Assembly: GCF_002923755.1 (NCBI RefSeq)
Contig: NZ_PGFZ01000007.1
Coordinates: 212,062-276,061, forward strand
Direction of reading: 5' to 3'
DNA length: 64,000 nucleotides
Origin: Methylovulum psychrotolerans
GTDB lineage: Bacteria; Pseudomonadota; Gammaproteobacteria; Methylococcales; Methylomonadaceae
In this document: positions 16,615-25,913 of the stretch, in pieces
Position numbering within the stretch: position 1 is the first letter of the stretch
Layout of the letters: every line of letters starts with the position of its first letter
Notes under the pieces: model-generated
The model's input: only the letters and a program-made list of their open reading frames with translations
The model's database searches: none
Told to the model about the DNA's origin: nothing
Program-made: the position numbers and the translations under genes

Positions 16615-18294
16615 TCAGCCCGTTACTGCCGCTTGTTGGAGCATTTCTTCGGCATGGGCGAGGGTGTTGGCGGTGATGTTAACTCCGCCGAGCATTCTGG
16701 CGACTTCGTGGACGCGTTCGCTATTGTCTAATAGTCTGACGGTGGACGCGGTAATATCAGTCTGGTTGGTTTTGGCGACGAATAGGTGGAAGTGTGCTTG
16801 GGAGGCGACTTGCGGCAAGTGGGTGACGCACAGCACTTGGCGGTTATGGCTGAGGCGGCGCAGTTTTTGGCCGACGATTTCGGCGATACCGCCGCCGATG
16901 CCGGCGTCGACTTCGTCAAAAATCATAGTCGGCGTAGTTTTATCATTAGCCGTAGTCACTTGGATGGCCAGGCTGATACGCGACAATTCGCCGCCGGAAG
17001 CGACTTTGCTGAGGGCTTTGGGCGGCAGGCCGGGATTGGAGGCGACCAGAAACTCGATTTTGTCGTTGCCGTTGAGTTTGGGTGTGCTGTTAGCCTGTGG
17101 ATTGACGGCGACCAAAAACTCGCCTTGGGGCATACCGAGTTCTTTGATAACGGCGGAAATGTGCGTTTGCAGTTGGCTGCCGCCTTGTTGGCGGCGTTCG
17201 GACAATTGCGCGGCCAACGCTTGGTAGCGGGCGGACAGTTGCCCGGTTTGCAGGGTCAGCGCTTCGATGCGTTCGCTGCTATGGGTCAGCCTGTCCAGTT
17301 CTTGCTCCAGTTTGGTGAGTTGGGCGGGCAGTTCATCGGCGGGGATATGGTGTTTGCGGCTGAGCTGGTGGATGACGCCGAGCTGGCTTTCTATGGCGTT
17401 CAGGCGTAGCGGGTCGGCTTCTTGCGCCTCTAAAAACCGCCGCAATTGTAGGGCGGCTTCTTCGGTCTGGATTTTCGCTTCCGCTAATAGGTTGCTGATT
17501 TCGGTTAATTCGGGGGCGTAGCGGGCGATATGGCCCAGTTCCGACAGGCTATGCCCAAGCAGGGCAATGACTGCCAGTTGGTCGTTTTCGTACAGGCTAT
17601 CGACCACGCTTTGCCCGGTGCTGAGGATTTCCCCCAGGTTGGCGAGTTTTTCATGCTCTTCGTTGATGGCGGCGTAACTGAAGTTAGCCATGTCCAGCTC
17701 TTGCAACTCGGCGATTTGGTAAACCAGCAAGGCTTCGCGCTCGGTTTGGTCGGCGGCGGCTTTTTGTAAGGCCAGCAGTTCTTTGTTGGCCTGTTGCCAC
17801 TGCTTAAAGCAGGTGTTCAGCTCATCCAAGAGCGGTTGGTTTTTCGCGTACACATCTAACAGGCGGCGCTGTTCGTCGCTGTTGAGCAAGGTCAGGTGGG
17901 CGTGCTGGCCGTGGATTTCCACGAGCTTTTCGCTGAGTTCCTGCAAGGCCTGTAAGGTGGCCGGGCGGTTGTTGATATAGGCTTTAGAGCGCCCGTCATG
18001 GTTAATGACGCGCCTGACCAAGCATTGCAGGCCGTTATCTAGATCCTGCTCTTGTAACCATTGCTGGGCCAGCGGCGCGTCGCTTAAATCAAATTCCAGG
18101 TTGATTTCGGCGCGTTTGCAATCGGGGCGGACGTAGCCGGCATCGGCCCTGTCCCCTAAAGCCAAGCCTAAGGCGGTCAATAAAATAGATTTGCCCGCGC
18201 CGGTTTCGCCTGTCAGTACCGACATGCCTTTATCCAGATCCAGGTCGAGCATTTTGACGACCGCGAGGTCGATAATGGTAAGGTTTACTAACAT
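16615..18294 (-). CDS. recN: DNA repair protein RecN
   Basis: 559-residue SMC-like ATPase for double-strand break repair. Walker A is GETGAGKSILLTALGLALGDR near the N-terminus, the ABC signature ASGGELSRISLAIQV and the Walker B TMIFDEVDAGIGGGIAEIVG near the C-terminus, separated by about 300 residues of coiled-coil helix (LEAQEADPLRLNAIESQL, LEQELDRLTHSSERIEALT). The start MLVNLTIIDLAVVK is typical. It overlaps the end of nadK by 7 bp on the same strand, the common gammaproteobacterial order nadK-recN. A LexA-like box was not examined thoroughly. Confidence 0.97.
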   Translation of the reverse strand: MLVNLTIIDLAVVKMLDLDLDKGMSVLTGETGAGKSILLTALGLALGDRADAGYVRPDCKRAEINLEFDLSDAPLAQQWLQEQDLDNGLQCLVRRVINHDGRSKAYINNRPATLQALQELSEKLVEIHGQHAHLTLLNSDEQRRLLDVYAKNQPLLDELNTCFKQWQQANKELLALQKAAADQTEREALLVYQIAELQELDMANFSYAAINEEHEKLANLGEILSTGQSVVDSLYENDQLAVIALLGHSLSELGHIARYAPELTEISNLLAEAKIQTEEAALQLRRFLEAQEADPLRLNAIESQLGVIHQLSRKHHIPADELPAQLTKLEQELDRLTHSSERIEALTLQTGQLSARYQALAAQLSERRQQGGSQLQTHISAVIKELGMPQGEFLVAVNPQANSTPKLNGNDKIEFLVASNPGLPPKALSKVASGGELSRISLAIQVTTANDKTTPTMIFDEVDAGIGGGIAEIVGQKLRRLSHNRQVLCVTHLPQVASQAHFHLFVAKTNQTDITASTVRLLDNSERVHEVARMLGGVNITANTLAHAEEMLQQAAVTG

Positions 18295-19184
18295 GGCGGG
18301 GATGTGTGGTAGCCACTGCTCCAGTTTAATTTGTTTCTGAGGATGTAGAAGTAGTCGTGACCTTCTGGGTGTAAGATTCTAATCGGTTTAGGTTCCTGTT
18401 TTATTAAAATCTTGTCACTGATGAAAACTTTAGGTATCTCAATGTGGTCGCAGGTCACTAAGGCATTGATTTGCTTGGTTTGGCAAAAGCTGATTTCAAT
18501 CTCCGAACTGGCGGCAATGACGATAGGGCGGTTGGATAAGGTATGCGGGTTTAACGGCACCAGTACCAGTGCGTTGAGTGACGGCGACAAAATCGGTCCG
18601 CCCGCCGACAGGGAGTAGGCGGTGGAGCCGGTCGGCGTGGAAATGATCAGGCCGTCAGAACGCTGTGAGTTTAGAAACACACCGTCAATTTTGGTGATGA
18701 TTTCAATCATGCTGGGCGTGACCCAGCGATGTATGACCACTTCATTGACGGCGGTTTCTTCATGGATGATGTGCCCGTCGCGGATAATTTTGGTGCGCAA
18801 TAGATAGCGTTTTTCTTCGGTGTAATGGCCTTGCAGGATGTCTTGCAGGCGACCCGGCAATTCGTTGGGGGAAATGTCCACCAAAAAGCCCAGCCGCCCC
18901 AGATTGATGCCGATAATCGGGATGTTGTACGCCACCACCGCCCGCGCCGCCGCCAAAAAAGTGCCGTCACCGCCAACCGCAATCACCAAGTCGCAATACA
19001 GGCCGATGGTCTCAATCGGACAGGACTGTACATCGCTATCGTTGATAAAGCCTGCACTATCCTGGGCAATCATCACCGTGTAGTGGGCGGCCTTCAGATA
19101 GTCATAAAGCAAGGTCAGCGTCGCGCCAATGCGCGGGTCGCTGGGCTTGCCGATAATGCCAATACTCTTGAAAGGAATCTGCAT
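18288..19184 (-). CDS. nadK: NAD kinase
   Basis: 298 residues from ATG 19184 (the frame opens at 19196, but MQIPFKSIGIIGK is the usual family start). It phosphorylates NAD+ to NADP+ with ATP or polyphosphate. Diagnostic motifs: VIAVGGDGTFLAAAR (the GGDG loop), GINLGRLGFLVDI, NEVVIHR, and the C-terminal SRG-like PTGSTAYSLSAGGPI with the conserved GGP. The upstream sequence has only a weak ribosome site. It precedes recN with a 7-bp overlap. Confidence 0.96.
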   Translation of the reverse strand: MQIPFKSIGIIGKPSDPRIGATLTLLYDYLKAAHYTVMIAQDSAGFINDSDVQSCPIETIGLYCDLVIAVGGDGTFLAAARAVVAYNIPIIGINLGRLGFLVDISPNELPGRLQDILQGHYTEEKRYLLRTKIIRDGHIIHEETAVNEVVIHRWVTPSMIEIITKIDGVFLNSQRSDGLIISTPTGSTAYSLSAGGPILSPSLNALVLVPLNPHTLSNRPIVIAASSEIEISFCQTKQINALVTCDHIEIPKVFISDKILIKQEPKPIRILHPEGHDYFYILRNKLNWSSGYHTSPPC

Positions 19185-19269
19185 ACAAAGTAACAAGGGT
19201 TAAAAAGGCTGATTATACAGAAAACTTAGGCGGTAGGGTTTTATCGTGCCGGAAACGGCCTTAAATGGC

Positions 19270-20040
19270 TTAGGGATAATCATAATCCATAAGCAACGGC
19301 GCGTGGTCGGAAAAGCGTTGGTCTTTGTAGATGCTGGCGGCTTGCACCTTGTCTTTTAAGGAGCCGCTGACGATTTGGTAGTCAATGCGCCAACCGACAT
19401 TCTTTGCCCAGGCTTGGCCGCGGTTAGACCACCAAGTATATTGTTCCGCTTCGGGGTTGACCAAGCGGAACGCGTCCCACCATTGCCCGTCGGCGAAGAG
19501 CTGGCTGAGCCAGGCACGTTCTTTGGGCAGGAAGCCGGAGTTTTTGACATTGCCGCGCCAGTTTTTCAGGTCAATTTCTTTATGGGCGATGTTCCAGTCG
19601 CCGCAGATGATGAGGTCGCGGCCTTCCTGGATGCGGGCTTGCAGGTAAGGGGCGAAGCGTTCCATAACGTTAAATTTGACCGCTTGGCGCTCTTCGCTGG
19701 AGGAACCTGAGGGCAAATACAGGGAGATGACGCTGAGCTTGCCGAATTGGGCTTCGATAAAACGGCCTTCGCGGTCAAAATCCGCCCAACCGATGCCGCT
19801 GATGACCTTGTCGGGGGCTTTTTTGCAGTACAGGGCAACGCCGCTGTAGCCTTTTTTTTCGGCATCGTGGTAGAAGCAGTGATAGTTTGCCGGGTGGAAA
19901 GGGTCGGCGGGGAGTTGGTGCAATTGGGCTTTAGTTTCTTGGATACAGACCACATCAGCGTCTTGTTGCTGCATCCAAGCAAAGAAGCCTTTGCGTTCGG
20001 CTGAGCGGATGCCGTTAGTATTTAAGGTGATGATGCGCAT
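19270..20040 (-). CDS. xthA: Exodeoxyribonuclease III
   Basis: 256-residue AP endonuclease and 3'-5' exonuclease of the ExoIII family, acting in base excision repair. Family signatures: N-terminal MRIITLNTNGIRSAERKGF, VCIQETKAQ (metal-binding Glu), IICGDWNIAHKEID (Asp/Asn catalytic pair), RIDYQIVS and SDHAPLLMDYDY with the terminal catalytic His. It is divergent from rpmE. The length is about that of short ExoIII enzymes such as the alkaline-resistant type, and the tryptophan-rich YTWWSNRGQAWAKNVGWRIDY loop is typical. Confidence 0.95.
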   Translation of the reverse strand: MRIITLNTNGIRSAERKGFFAWMQQQDADVVCIQETKAQLHQLPADPFHPANYHCFYHDAEKKGYSGVALYCKKAPDKVISGIGWADFDREGRFIEAQFGKLSVISLYLPSGSSSEERQAVKFNVMERFAPYLQARIQEGRDLIICGDWNIAHKEIDLKNWRGNVKNSGFLPKERAWLSQLFADGQWWDAFRLVNPEAEQYTWWSNRGQAWAKNVGWRIDYQIVSGSLKDKVQAASIYKDQRFSDHAPLLMDYDYP

Positions 20041-20136
20041 AATGTTATTTGTAGGTTGCGGTTTCTGCCATAAAACCGTATTATAGATGGTTCTTTAATA
20101 AGTATGTAGCCCGTTTGCGGGTAATGTGAAAGTGAT

Positions 20137-20337
20137 ATGAAACCAGATATTCATCCAAACTATAAACAAATTACCGTAACTTGCGGTTGTGGTAATTCTT
20201 TTGTCACTGGCTCGGTAATAGCAAAAGACCTGCAAATTGAGGTTTGCTCATCATGCCATCCTTTTTATACAGGTAAACAGCGTGTGGTTGATACCGCAGG
20301 CCGCGTCGATAAGTTCCGCAAAAAATACGGCAAATAA
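20137..20337 (+). CDS. rpmE: 50S ribosomal protein L31, zinc-binding type
   Basis: 66-residue ribosomal protein. It begins [16 protein letters not shown] and keeps the zinc cysteines C16, C18, C37 and C40 in CGCG and [12 protein letters not shown], so it is the C+ (zinc) form, which binds the ribosome under zinc-replete conditions. It ends in the basic [11 protein letters not shown]. Monocistronic with a strong terminator after it. Confidence 0.97.
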   Translation: MKPDIHPNYKQITVTCGCGNSFVTGSVIAKDLQIEVCSSCHPFYTGKQRVVDTAGRVDKFRKKYGK

Positions 20338-20398
20338 ACCCGCCGTGTATTCTGGCGGGAAGCTGTTCCGCCGGAAACCGCCCCATGACAGACACGAA

Positions 20399-20449
20399 CA
20401 AAAAAAGCCCGCCAACCCGCCGCTTGCGAACGGGGTGGCGGGCTTTTTT
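20399..20449. terminator. Bidirectional terminator between rpmE and the cupredoxin gene
   Basis: AAAAAAGCCCGCC (20401-20413) pairs with GGCGGGCTTTTTT (20437-20449), with an inner CCCG/CGGG helix. T-runs at both ends serve the two convergent genes. Confidence 0.9.
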
Positions 20450-20466
20450 GTGGGTGCGGGTTTGGG

Positions 20467-21105
20467 TTATTTTAGCTTTAGGATAAAAAACGGCACGGCG
20501 ATGCCCGCTAAGGCGCACAGTAGCAGGATACCGACATTGGTGCGCGTCCAGTCCACGGGGTAGCTGTCGGCTTTAACGGCGGCGCTGATGCCGGGGATGC
20601 TGGGCAAGTCGCCGTCGCCGCCGTCCACTTTCAGTTGTGCTTTCATGCCTTTTTCCGCATGTTGTGGCAGTTCGCAATGCACCAGATAGGTTTTTTTCTG
20701 GCTGGGCATAATCAGCGAGGCTTTCAACTCGCCCGCGCCGTTGAGTTCCAGGTGGAACATGCCTTCGGGGTATAAGTAGCCGGGCAGGCCGTGGATCATC
20801 AGTTGGTGGCGGATTTGGTCGTCATTAATGAAGGTGATGTTGATTTTCGCACAAGGCTTGACATGCCATTCCTGTTGGTCGAAAGCGAACATTTTGCCGT
20901 TGAAGCGGGTGGCGTGTTGTTGTCCGGCATGGATGGTGATGTCGACGGTTTCCGATAGCTTTTGGCAGTCACGCGGCAAGGTGTCGGGGTTGTCGTTCAT
21001 GATCATGCCTTTTTCGTCCATCACCATGCCGGCATGGTGGTGCATGGCGGCAGGGGCCGGATGGGTGGCTAACAGCAACAGGCTTAAGATAAGGGCGGTT
21101 TTCAT
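20467..21105 (-). CDS. Membrane-tethered periplasmic cupredoxin
   Basis: 212 residues from ATG 21105 (MKTALILSLLLLATHPAPA); the frame from 21132 adds nine residues before a good signal peptide. It has a Met/His-rich N-terminal stretch after the signal (MHHHAGMVMDEKGMIMND), a cupredoxin domain with copper ligands H (DQIRHQLMIHGLPGY), C and H (YLVHCELPQHAEKGMKAQLKV), then a linker and a C-terminal transmembrane helix (VGILLLCALAGIAVPFFI). The copper site would face the periplasm. It follows the multicopper oxidase gene by 45 bp on the same strand, so it probably delivers electrons or copper to that enzyme. That partner role is inferred. Confidence 0.88.
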   Translation of the reverse strand: MKTALILSLLLLATHPAPAAMHHHAGMVMDEKGMIMNDNPDTLPRDCQKLSETVDITIHAGQQHATRFNGKMFAFDQQEWHVKPCAKINITFINDDQIRHQLMIHGLPGYLYPEGMFHLELNGAGELKASLIMPSQKKTYLVHCELPQHAEKGMKAQLKVDGGDGDLPSIPGISAAVKADSYPVDWTRTNVGILLLCALAGIAVPFFILKLK

Positions 21106-21150
21106 CGTTTTGGGGGGCGTTAAGTCAGTCATTGTGGGTGTGTTCCAGGC

Positions 21151-22794
21151 TTATTTGCGTTTGATGGCAAACACCAGCACCAGGCCGACCAACAGGCCGG
21201 CGGCTAAGCCAAAGGCGATGATTTGCCAGTAGGGCGGGGCGATCAGTCCGGCATCACCGAGCAGGTGTTTAAAGTCGCCTTGGTTCCAAGGGGCTTGTTT
21301 TTTGGCGTAGTAATCTTTGCTGAACACTTCGCCGAGCATTTCGTCGTGCATTTTCGGCATCCCTTGTTCGTCGACCAATTGCTTATAAGCCAGCAGCGCC
21401 ATATTGCCGCCCGGTTCCATGCCGTCGCTGGTCGTGCCAGTCGGGACGTGGTCATGAAACATCCATAAGCCGGGGCCGTAGCTGTTCACGCCGTTATTTT
21501 GGGTCAGCAATTTCAGGTCGATGCGTTGCGCGGGGGCAATGTCGAACACGTCGCGGGTCAGGCGCAGGCCTTCGGGTTGGTCGACCCCGTCGTAGGCGGT
21601 AATGGTGGCTTTATGGCCGTGGAAATGGATGGCGACGGCGGTGCGTTGGGTGTTGGCAATGCGCAGTTTAATGGCTTCGTTATCGCCGACATTAATGATG
21701 CTGTCACGCAGGGTGTAGGGAAAGGAATGCCCGTTGAGCATGAAGTAGTTCTCAAATGACTCGGTCATATTGTAGTCGCGGCTCATGCGCTGGGCGATCA
21801 GGCGCGGGTCGCTGGCATTTTGGATGATTTGCGCGAGTTTTTTGTCGATGGACTGGTAAAGCAGGTCATATTCTTGGCTGTAATCGGCTTTGACGGCCAC
21901 GGACGGGTGGCGGACTTGCCCGGCGCCAACGTTAAAGGTTTGTACCCAGTTATTGGGGCGGTTTTCTTCGACAACAAACATGCCGTTCAGACCCATCATA
22001 AAGTGTTGGGCGGTTTGGACATGGCAATGGTAGAGCATCGTACCTGCGTGGCGGGGTTGGATTTCGTAGGTGTGGCTTTTGCCGGGGAAAACCGGATGCT
22101 CTTCAACGCCGTCGTTGTCTTCGCCCGCTGCGTTATGCCACGCATGGTCAACGCCATGCAGGTGGATGGTGTGCGGCAGGTAATGGGTGTTTTCTAAGGT
22201 GATGTAGACTTTATCGCCTTGCTCGACACGGATGGTCGGCGAGGGGGCTCGCAGCAGGCGGTTGGCGACTTGGGACTGGAAGTTTTTCACCGCCATGCCG
22301 CGTGATTTGGGCGCGTACACCCATAAGCCGGGTTGGATGCCGGGGGCGATAGGATAGGTGTCAATTAAAAATTCGCCGTCTGGGCTAGCGCCGTTCAACT
22401 CCACCACTTCCAGTTTGATATGGATAATGTCGGGGTCGCCGTCTTGGTCGGTATCTTCGCCCATAATCAGCGCATCTTGCGCCAGATCGGTCTGCATTAA
22501 CGTCCCCATGGAGATATTGTTGGTGCCTTTGACGGAGGCGGCGACTTCGTAGGGGTTATCGGGTTCGCAGGCGGGGGCGGGGGCTATCTCTACGCCTTCA
22601 ATGGTTTGGGCCTCGCGCCATTCGGGATGCTCGTTGGAGCAGGGCTTTTCGACACTGCTGGTCTCTTCCGAACGGTTGTAAACCGTTGCGGGCGGAATAA
22701 CCCCGGCGGTTTGTTGGGTTTGCGGCACCAACAGCACAATGGCGGTTATCAATAAGGCAAATAAGACAAATAAAGCAAGGTGTTTTTTAGTCAT
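21151..22794 (-). CDS. Membrane-anchored multicopper oxidase
   Basis: 547-residue oxidase. It has an N-terminal membrane helix (LALFVLFALLITAIVLLV) and a C-terminal helix (IAFGLAAGLLVGLVLVFAI), with the catalytic body outside the cytoplasm. Copper-site motifs are clear: HTIHLHGVDHAWH, TMLYHCHVQTAQHFMMGLNGMF (T1-site-like HCH), AVAIHFHGHKATITAYDG and GLWMFHDHVPTGTTSDGMEPGGNM. The second HCH-like motif in the classic C-terminal position is FHDH without Cys, so the T1 site may lie in the N-terminal half; whether it is a full laccase-type enzyme is open. Substrate not evident. Paired with the cupredoxin below it. Confidence 0.88.
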   Translation of the reverse strand: MTKKHLALFVLFALLITAIVLLVPQTQQTAGVIPPATVYNRSEETSSVEKPCSNEHPEWREAQTIEGVEIAPAPACEPDNPYEVAASVKGTNNISMGTLMQTDLAQDALIMGEDTDQDGDPDIIHIKLEVVELNGASPDGEFLIDTYPIAPGIQPGLWVYAPKSRGMAVKNFQSQVANRLLRAPSPTIRVEQGDKVYITLENTHYLPHTIHLHGVDHAWHNAAGEDNDGVEEHPVFPGKSHTYEIQPRHAGTMLYHCHVQTAQHFMMGLNGMFVVEENRPNNWVQTFNVGAGQVRHPSVAVKADYSQEYDLLYQSIDKKLAQIIQNASDPRLIAQRMSRDYNMTESFENYFMLNGHSFPYTLRDSIINVGDNEAIKLRIANTQRTAVAIHFHGHKATITAYDGVDQPEGLRLTRDVFDIAPAQRIDLKLLTQNNGVNSYGPGLWMFHDHVPTGTTSDGMEPGGNMALLAYKQLVDEQGMPKMHDEMLGEVFSKDYYAKKQAPWNQGDFKHLLGDAGLIAPPYWQIIAFGLAAGLLVGLVLVFAIKRK

Positions 22795-23107
22795 AACGTA
22801 ACGTTGGCTAAAGAAAGGTAAGTGCGGGAAGGGCGTTCATGGGCAATGGGTTGGGTGTGCCGCCGTTACGCCTTTATCCCCCTATGATACACCAGTTACA
22901 CGGGTAAGCCGTAAGGGCTGTTGGTAATGCGGCGTAATTGCTTGGGCGGCCAGTGCCGCCTTGGCGTTTTTCCGTCAGTTTGTCTGGGTGGGTTTTTTGA
23001 GGGTCGGGTATATGGAATCATCTTGTTTAGATAAGGGTTTTGCCGGCTTGCAGGAAGGTTTATGGAAGCGGCTAGCCTTAGGCTGCGCAGAAATTTGCCG
23101 ATAGTGC
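22795..23107. other. Intergenic region between the oxidase and SRP RNA genes
   Basis: No gene recognised. It should hold the minus-strand promoter of the multicopper oxidase. A GGCGGC/GCCGCC hairpin at 22945-22960 followed by TTGGCGTTTTT looks terminator-like on the + strand, though no gene reads into it. Confidence 0.4.
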
Positions 23108-23136
23108 TTGTGTTTCGGTTAAAGCTGACGCATAAT
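23108..23136 (+). promoter_or_regulatory. Promoter of the SRP RNA gene
   Basis: TTGTGT (23108-23113) and CATAAT (23131-23136) are separated by 17 bp, giving a good sigma-70 promoter. A start near 23143 leaves a short 5' leader containing AGCCTTA/TAAGGCT, consistent with processing of a precursor. Confidence 0.6.
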
Positions 23137-23171
23137 AGCCAGCCTTAAGCCGATAAGGCTCAAGCATTATG

Positions 23172-23279
23172 GTTGTCGTGCCGGTCCTCCCGCAACGATA
23201 CGCTGTGAACCCCGCCAGGTCCGGAAGGGAGCAACGGTAACAGCAGATTCGTGTGCCGGGATGTGGCTGGTACGACTTC
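23172..23279 (+). ncRNA. ffs: Signal recognition particle 4.5S RNA
   Basis: About 108 nt matching the bacterial small SRP RNA. The universally conserved apical core is present: CCAGGTCCGGAAGGGAGCAACGG around 23215-23236 with the GGAA tetraloop, plus the asymmetric loop AGCA and the return strand GTGTGCCGGGATG. The ends pair (GTCGTGCC near 23175 with GGTACGAC near 23268). It guides Ffh to signal sequences. It ends 35 bp before dnaX, the order seen in many gammaproteobacteria; the frame that opens inside this RNA at 23251 is not the dnaX start. Confidence 0.95.
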
Positions 23280-23313
23280 CGCCCAATCCAGCCTAATCAA
23301 TTTCGAGCCTGCA

Positions 23314-24942
23314 ATGAATTACCAGGTTCTCGCCAGAAAATGGCGTCCCGCTAATTTCACAGAAGTTGTCGGACAAGAGCATGTCGTCAAGTCGTTAACT
23401 AACGCACTCGCCCACAATCGCTTACATCACGCCTATTTATTTACCGGAACCCGCGGTGTCGGCAAGACCACACTGGCACGGATCTTGGCTAAAGCCATCA
23501 ATTGCGAAAATCTCCAAAACTTTAATCCCTGCGGCGTTTGCCCCATTTGCGTTGCCGTCGATGAAGGCCGTTTTTTAGACCTGATCGAAGTCGATGCCGC
23601 GTCCCGCACCAAAGTTGAAGATACCCGCGATTTACTTGATAATGCCCAGTATGCCCCCAATCAAGGCCGCTATAAGGTCTATTTGATTGACGAGGTGCAC
23701 ATGTTATCGGGGCATAGCTTTAATGCCTTATTAAAGACCTTGGAAGAGCCGCCGCCGCATGTCAAGTTTCTGCTGGCGACCACCGACCCGCAAAAAATCC
23801 CTGTCACCGTCCTGTCCCGTTGTCTGCAATTTAACCTTAAACGCTTATTGCCGGAGCAAATCCTTGCGCAAATGCGTTTCATTTTGGCGCAGGAAGCCAT
23901 TGCCTGTGAAACCCCCGCCTTAAAATTGCTTGCCCGTGCCGCCGATGGCAGTATGCGCGACGGCCTGAGTTTGCTCGACCAAGCGATTGTCTATGGCGCG
24001 GGTACGGTGATGCTGACGGAGGTGCAGGCGATGCTGGGGACGGTGGCGCAACAGCCGGTCGCGGATATTTTACAGGCGTTGGCCAGCCAAGATGTAGCCG
24101 CCATTTTCCAAACCATTCATGAAATGGCCGATTTGACCAGCGACTTTAGCGATGTGCTGGCGCAAGTGCTGCAAGTCTTGCATCGGGTGGCTTTGGCTCA
24201 GTATGTGCCGGGGCTGCTTAGCCAAGATTTTGATGCCGAGATGCTCGCCGATTTGGCGGCCAAGCTGGCACCGGAAGATGTGCAGTTGTACTACCAGATC
24301 GGCCTGTTAGGGCAGCGGGATTTGGAATTGGCGCCTGATCCGCGCAGCGGTTTTGAAATGGTCATATTGCGGATGTTGGCTTTTAAGCCCGTAGCTTTGG
24401 CTACCGCTACCGCCAAACCTGTTGCCCGGCCTGCCGCCGTGCCACCTGTGCCGCCGCCTGTTGCCGTTGCGCCTTCACTGTCCGCACCGCCGTCCCAGCC
24501 TGCTATGCCAACGTCTGCCATAACCGTGGCGAGTCCGGTCGCTGAAGCGGTAATGACAAGCCCGTCCGGCGATCAATGGGTGGATATGATTGCCGCGATG
24601 CGTTTGGGCGGTATGACCCGTGAGCTGGCGAATAATTGTGTGCTGGAGCGTCTGGATGACACGAGCTGTGTATTAAGGCTGGATCCGGGGCATGTGCAGT
24701 TGCGCGGGGCGGTCGCCGAAGAAAAACTGCAAAAGGCCTTACATGCCTATTGCGGGAAGCCCGTCAAGTTGGTCTTCAATGCCGAAAAAATGACCGTCGC
24801 CACGCCCGCTATGCAGTTGCTTAAGGAGCGGGAAGACCGCCAGCAAGCGGCAGTCGGGGCGATTAATGCCGATTCTAACGTGCAGGCTTTAAAAGATCAG
24901 ATGGATGCCAGGATTCTGTCCGGCTCCATTGAGCCTGTGTAG
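23314..24942 (+). CDS. dnaX: DNA polymerase III subunits gamma/tau
   Basis: 542 residues from ATG 23314 (MNYQVLARKWRPANFTEVVGQ), the standard family start. Clamp-loader AAA+ ATPase: Walker A TGTRGVGKTTLARILAKAINC, a zinc-binding CGVCPIC segment, Walker B/DEVHMLSGHSFNALLKTLEEPP and sensor SRCLQFNLKRL. Then a Pro/Ala-rich linker (VARPAAVPPVPPPVA) leads to a C-terminal tau domain (MRLGGMTRELANNCVLERL). The product is shorter than E. coli tau (643). The E. coli-type frameshift signal for making gamma was not found at the usual position. Followed by ybaB and recR in the conserved order. Confidence 0.97.
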   Translation: MNYQVLARKWRPANFTEVVGQEHVVKSLTNALAHNRLHHAYLFTGTRGVGKTTLARILAKAINCENLQNFNPCGVCPICVAVDEGRFLDLIEVDAASRTKVEDTRDLLDNAQYAPNQGRYKVYLIDEVHMLSGHSFNALLKTLEEPPPHVKFLLATTDPQKIPVTVLSRCLQFNLKRLLPEQILAQMRFILAQEAIACETPALKLLARAADGSMRDGLSLLDQAIVYGAGTVMLTEVQAMLGTVAQQPVADILQALASQDVAAIFQTIHEMADLTSDFSDVLAQVLQVLHRVALAQYVPGLLSQDFDAEMLADLAAKLAPEDVQLYYQIGLLGQRDLELAPDPRSGFEMVILRMLAFKPVALATATAKPVARPAAVPPVPPPVAVAPSLSAPPSQPAMPTSAITVASPVAEAVMTSPSGDQWVDMIAAMRLGGMTRELANNCVLERLDDTSCVLRLDPGHVQLRGAVAEEKLQKALHAYCGKPVKLVFNAEKMTVATPAMQLLKEREDRQQAAVGAINADSNVQALKDQMDARILSGSIEPV

Positions 24943-24962
24943 CCATTATACAAGGAGAAAAA

Positions 24963-25286
24963 ATGAAGAACCCTTTAGGAAATCTCATGCAGCAAGCGCA
25001 AAAAATGCAGGAAGATTTTAAAAAAGCGCAGGAAGAAATTGCTGCCATGCAGGTGCAGGGCGAATCCGGCGGCGGCTTGGTCGCCATTATCATGAACGGC
25101 AAGCGTGAAGCTTTAAAAGTGACGATTGACCCGTCTTTAGTCGGTGATGATAGGGATATGTTGGAAGATTTGGTGGCGGCGGCGATTAATGACGCGGTGA
25201 ATAAAGTGGCAAAAATGAAAAAAGAAAAAATGTCCGCGTTAACGGCGGGTATGCCGTTGCCACCCGGTTTTCAAATGCCGTTTTAA
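24963..25286 (+). CDS. YbaB/EbfC family nucleoid-associated protein
   Basis: 107-residue DNA-binding dimer. It has the family's N-terminal helix (NPLGNLMQQAQKMQEDFKKAQEEI), the beta core (VQGESGGGLVAIIMNGKREALKVTIDPSLVGDDRDMLEDLVAAAINDAV) and a Met/Pro-rich tail (AGMPLPPGFQMPF). Found almost always between dnaX and recR, as here; its role in the nucleoid or gene regulation is partly known. Preceded by AAGGAG. Confidence 0.96.
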   Translation: MKNPLGNLMQQAQKMQEDFKKAQEEIAAMQVQGESGGGLVAIIMNGKREALKVTIDPSLVGDDRDMLEDLVAAAINDAVNKVAKMKKEKMSALTAGMPLPPGFQMPF

Positions 25287-25298
25287 GCATCGCTTAAT

Positions 25299-25895
25299 AT
25301 GTCCAAAAAAGGCCTGTTAGGGCAGTTGATACAAAGCTTTTGCTGTTTGCCTGGGGTCGGGGCAAAAACCGCGCAGCGTATGGTGTTTTACCTGTTGCAG
25401 CGTGACCGTCAGGGAGCCAGGCGGCTGGCCGAATTGCTGTTGTTGGCTATCGATAACATTAACCACTGCCCGCAATGCCGGACGCTGACCGAAGACGCGC
25501 TCTGTGTGATTTGCGCCGACCCTGCGCGTGATAGGGGCTTGGTCTGCATTGTCGAAAATCCCGCCGATGTTTGGGTGGTGGAGCAGACTGCCGTGTTCAA
25601 AGGCGGGTATTTTGTCCTGCATGGGCGGCTGTCGCCGCTAGACGGTATCGGCCCTGATGAATTGGGGCTGGATTTGTTGCGCCAACAATTGGCGGCGGGG
25701 CAGGTCAAGGAATTGATCTTAGCGACCAATTCCACTGTCGAGGGTGAAGCCACGGCGTTTTTTATTGGCGAACTGGCGCGTAAGCACCAAGTCAAGGCTA
25801 CCCGTATCGCCCATGGTGTACCGATGGGCGGCGAATTGGAGTTTACCGACAGCGGCACGCTGTCCCATGCGTTTAATGACCGGAAGGTTTTTTAA
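25299..25895 (+). CDS. recR: Recombination protein RecR
   Basis: 198-residue recombination mediator that loads RecA with RecO/RecF at gaps. Domain order is normal: N-terminal HhH ([19 protein letters not shown]), zinc finger with four cysteines (CPQC... CVIC around residues 58-73), TOPRIM region ([32 protein letters not shown]) and a C-terminal Walker-B-like segment ([26 protein letters not shown]). The start codon follows ybaB by 12 bp. Last gene of the dnaX cluster along with the HIT gene. Confidence 0.97.
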   Translation: MSKKGLLGQLIQSFCCLPGVGAKTAQRMVFYLLQRDRQGARRLAELLLLAIDNINHCPQCRTLTEDALCVICADPARDRGLVCIVENPADVWVVEQTAVFKGGYFVLHGRLSPLDGIGPDELGLDLLRQQLAAGQVKELILATNSTVEGEATAFFIGELARKHQVKATRIAHGVPMGGELEFTDSGTLSHAFNDRKVF

Positions 25896-25913
25896 CTAGA
25901 GAAGGTATCTATC

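Noticed and set aside
20237..20563. 108-codon ORF across the rpmE terminator
   Set aside because: Overlaps rpmE and the terminator; no supporting motif.
23251..23313. dnaX start at 23251
   Set aside because: This lies inside the SRP RNA; the family start is ATG 23314.
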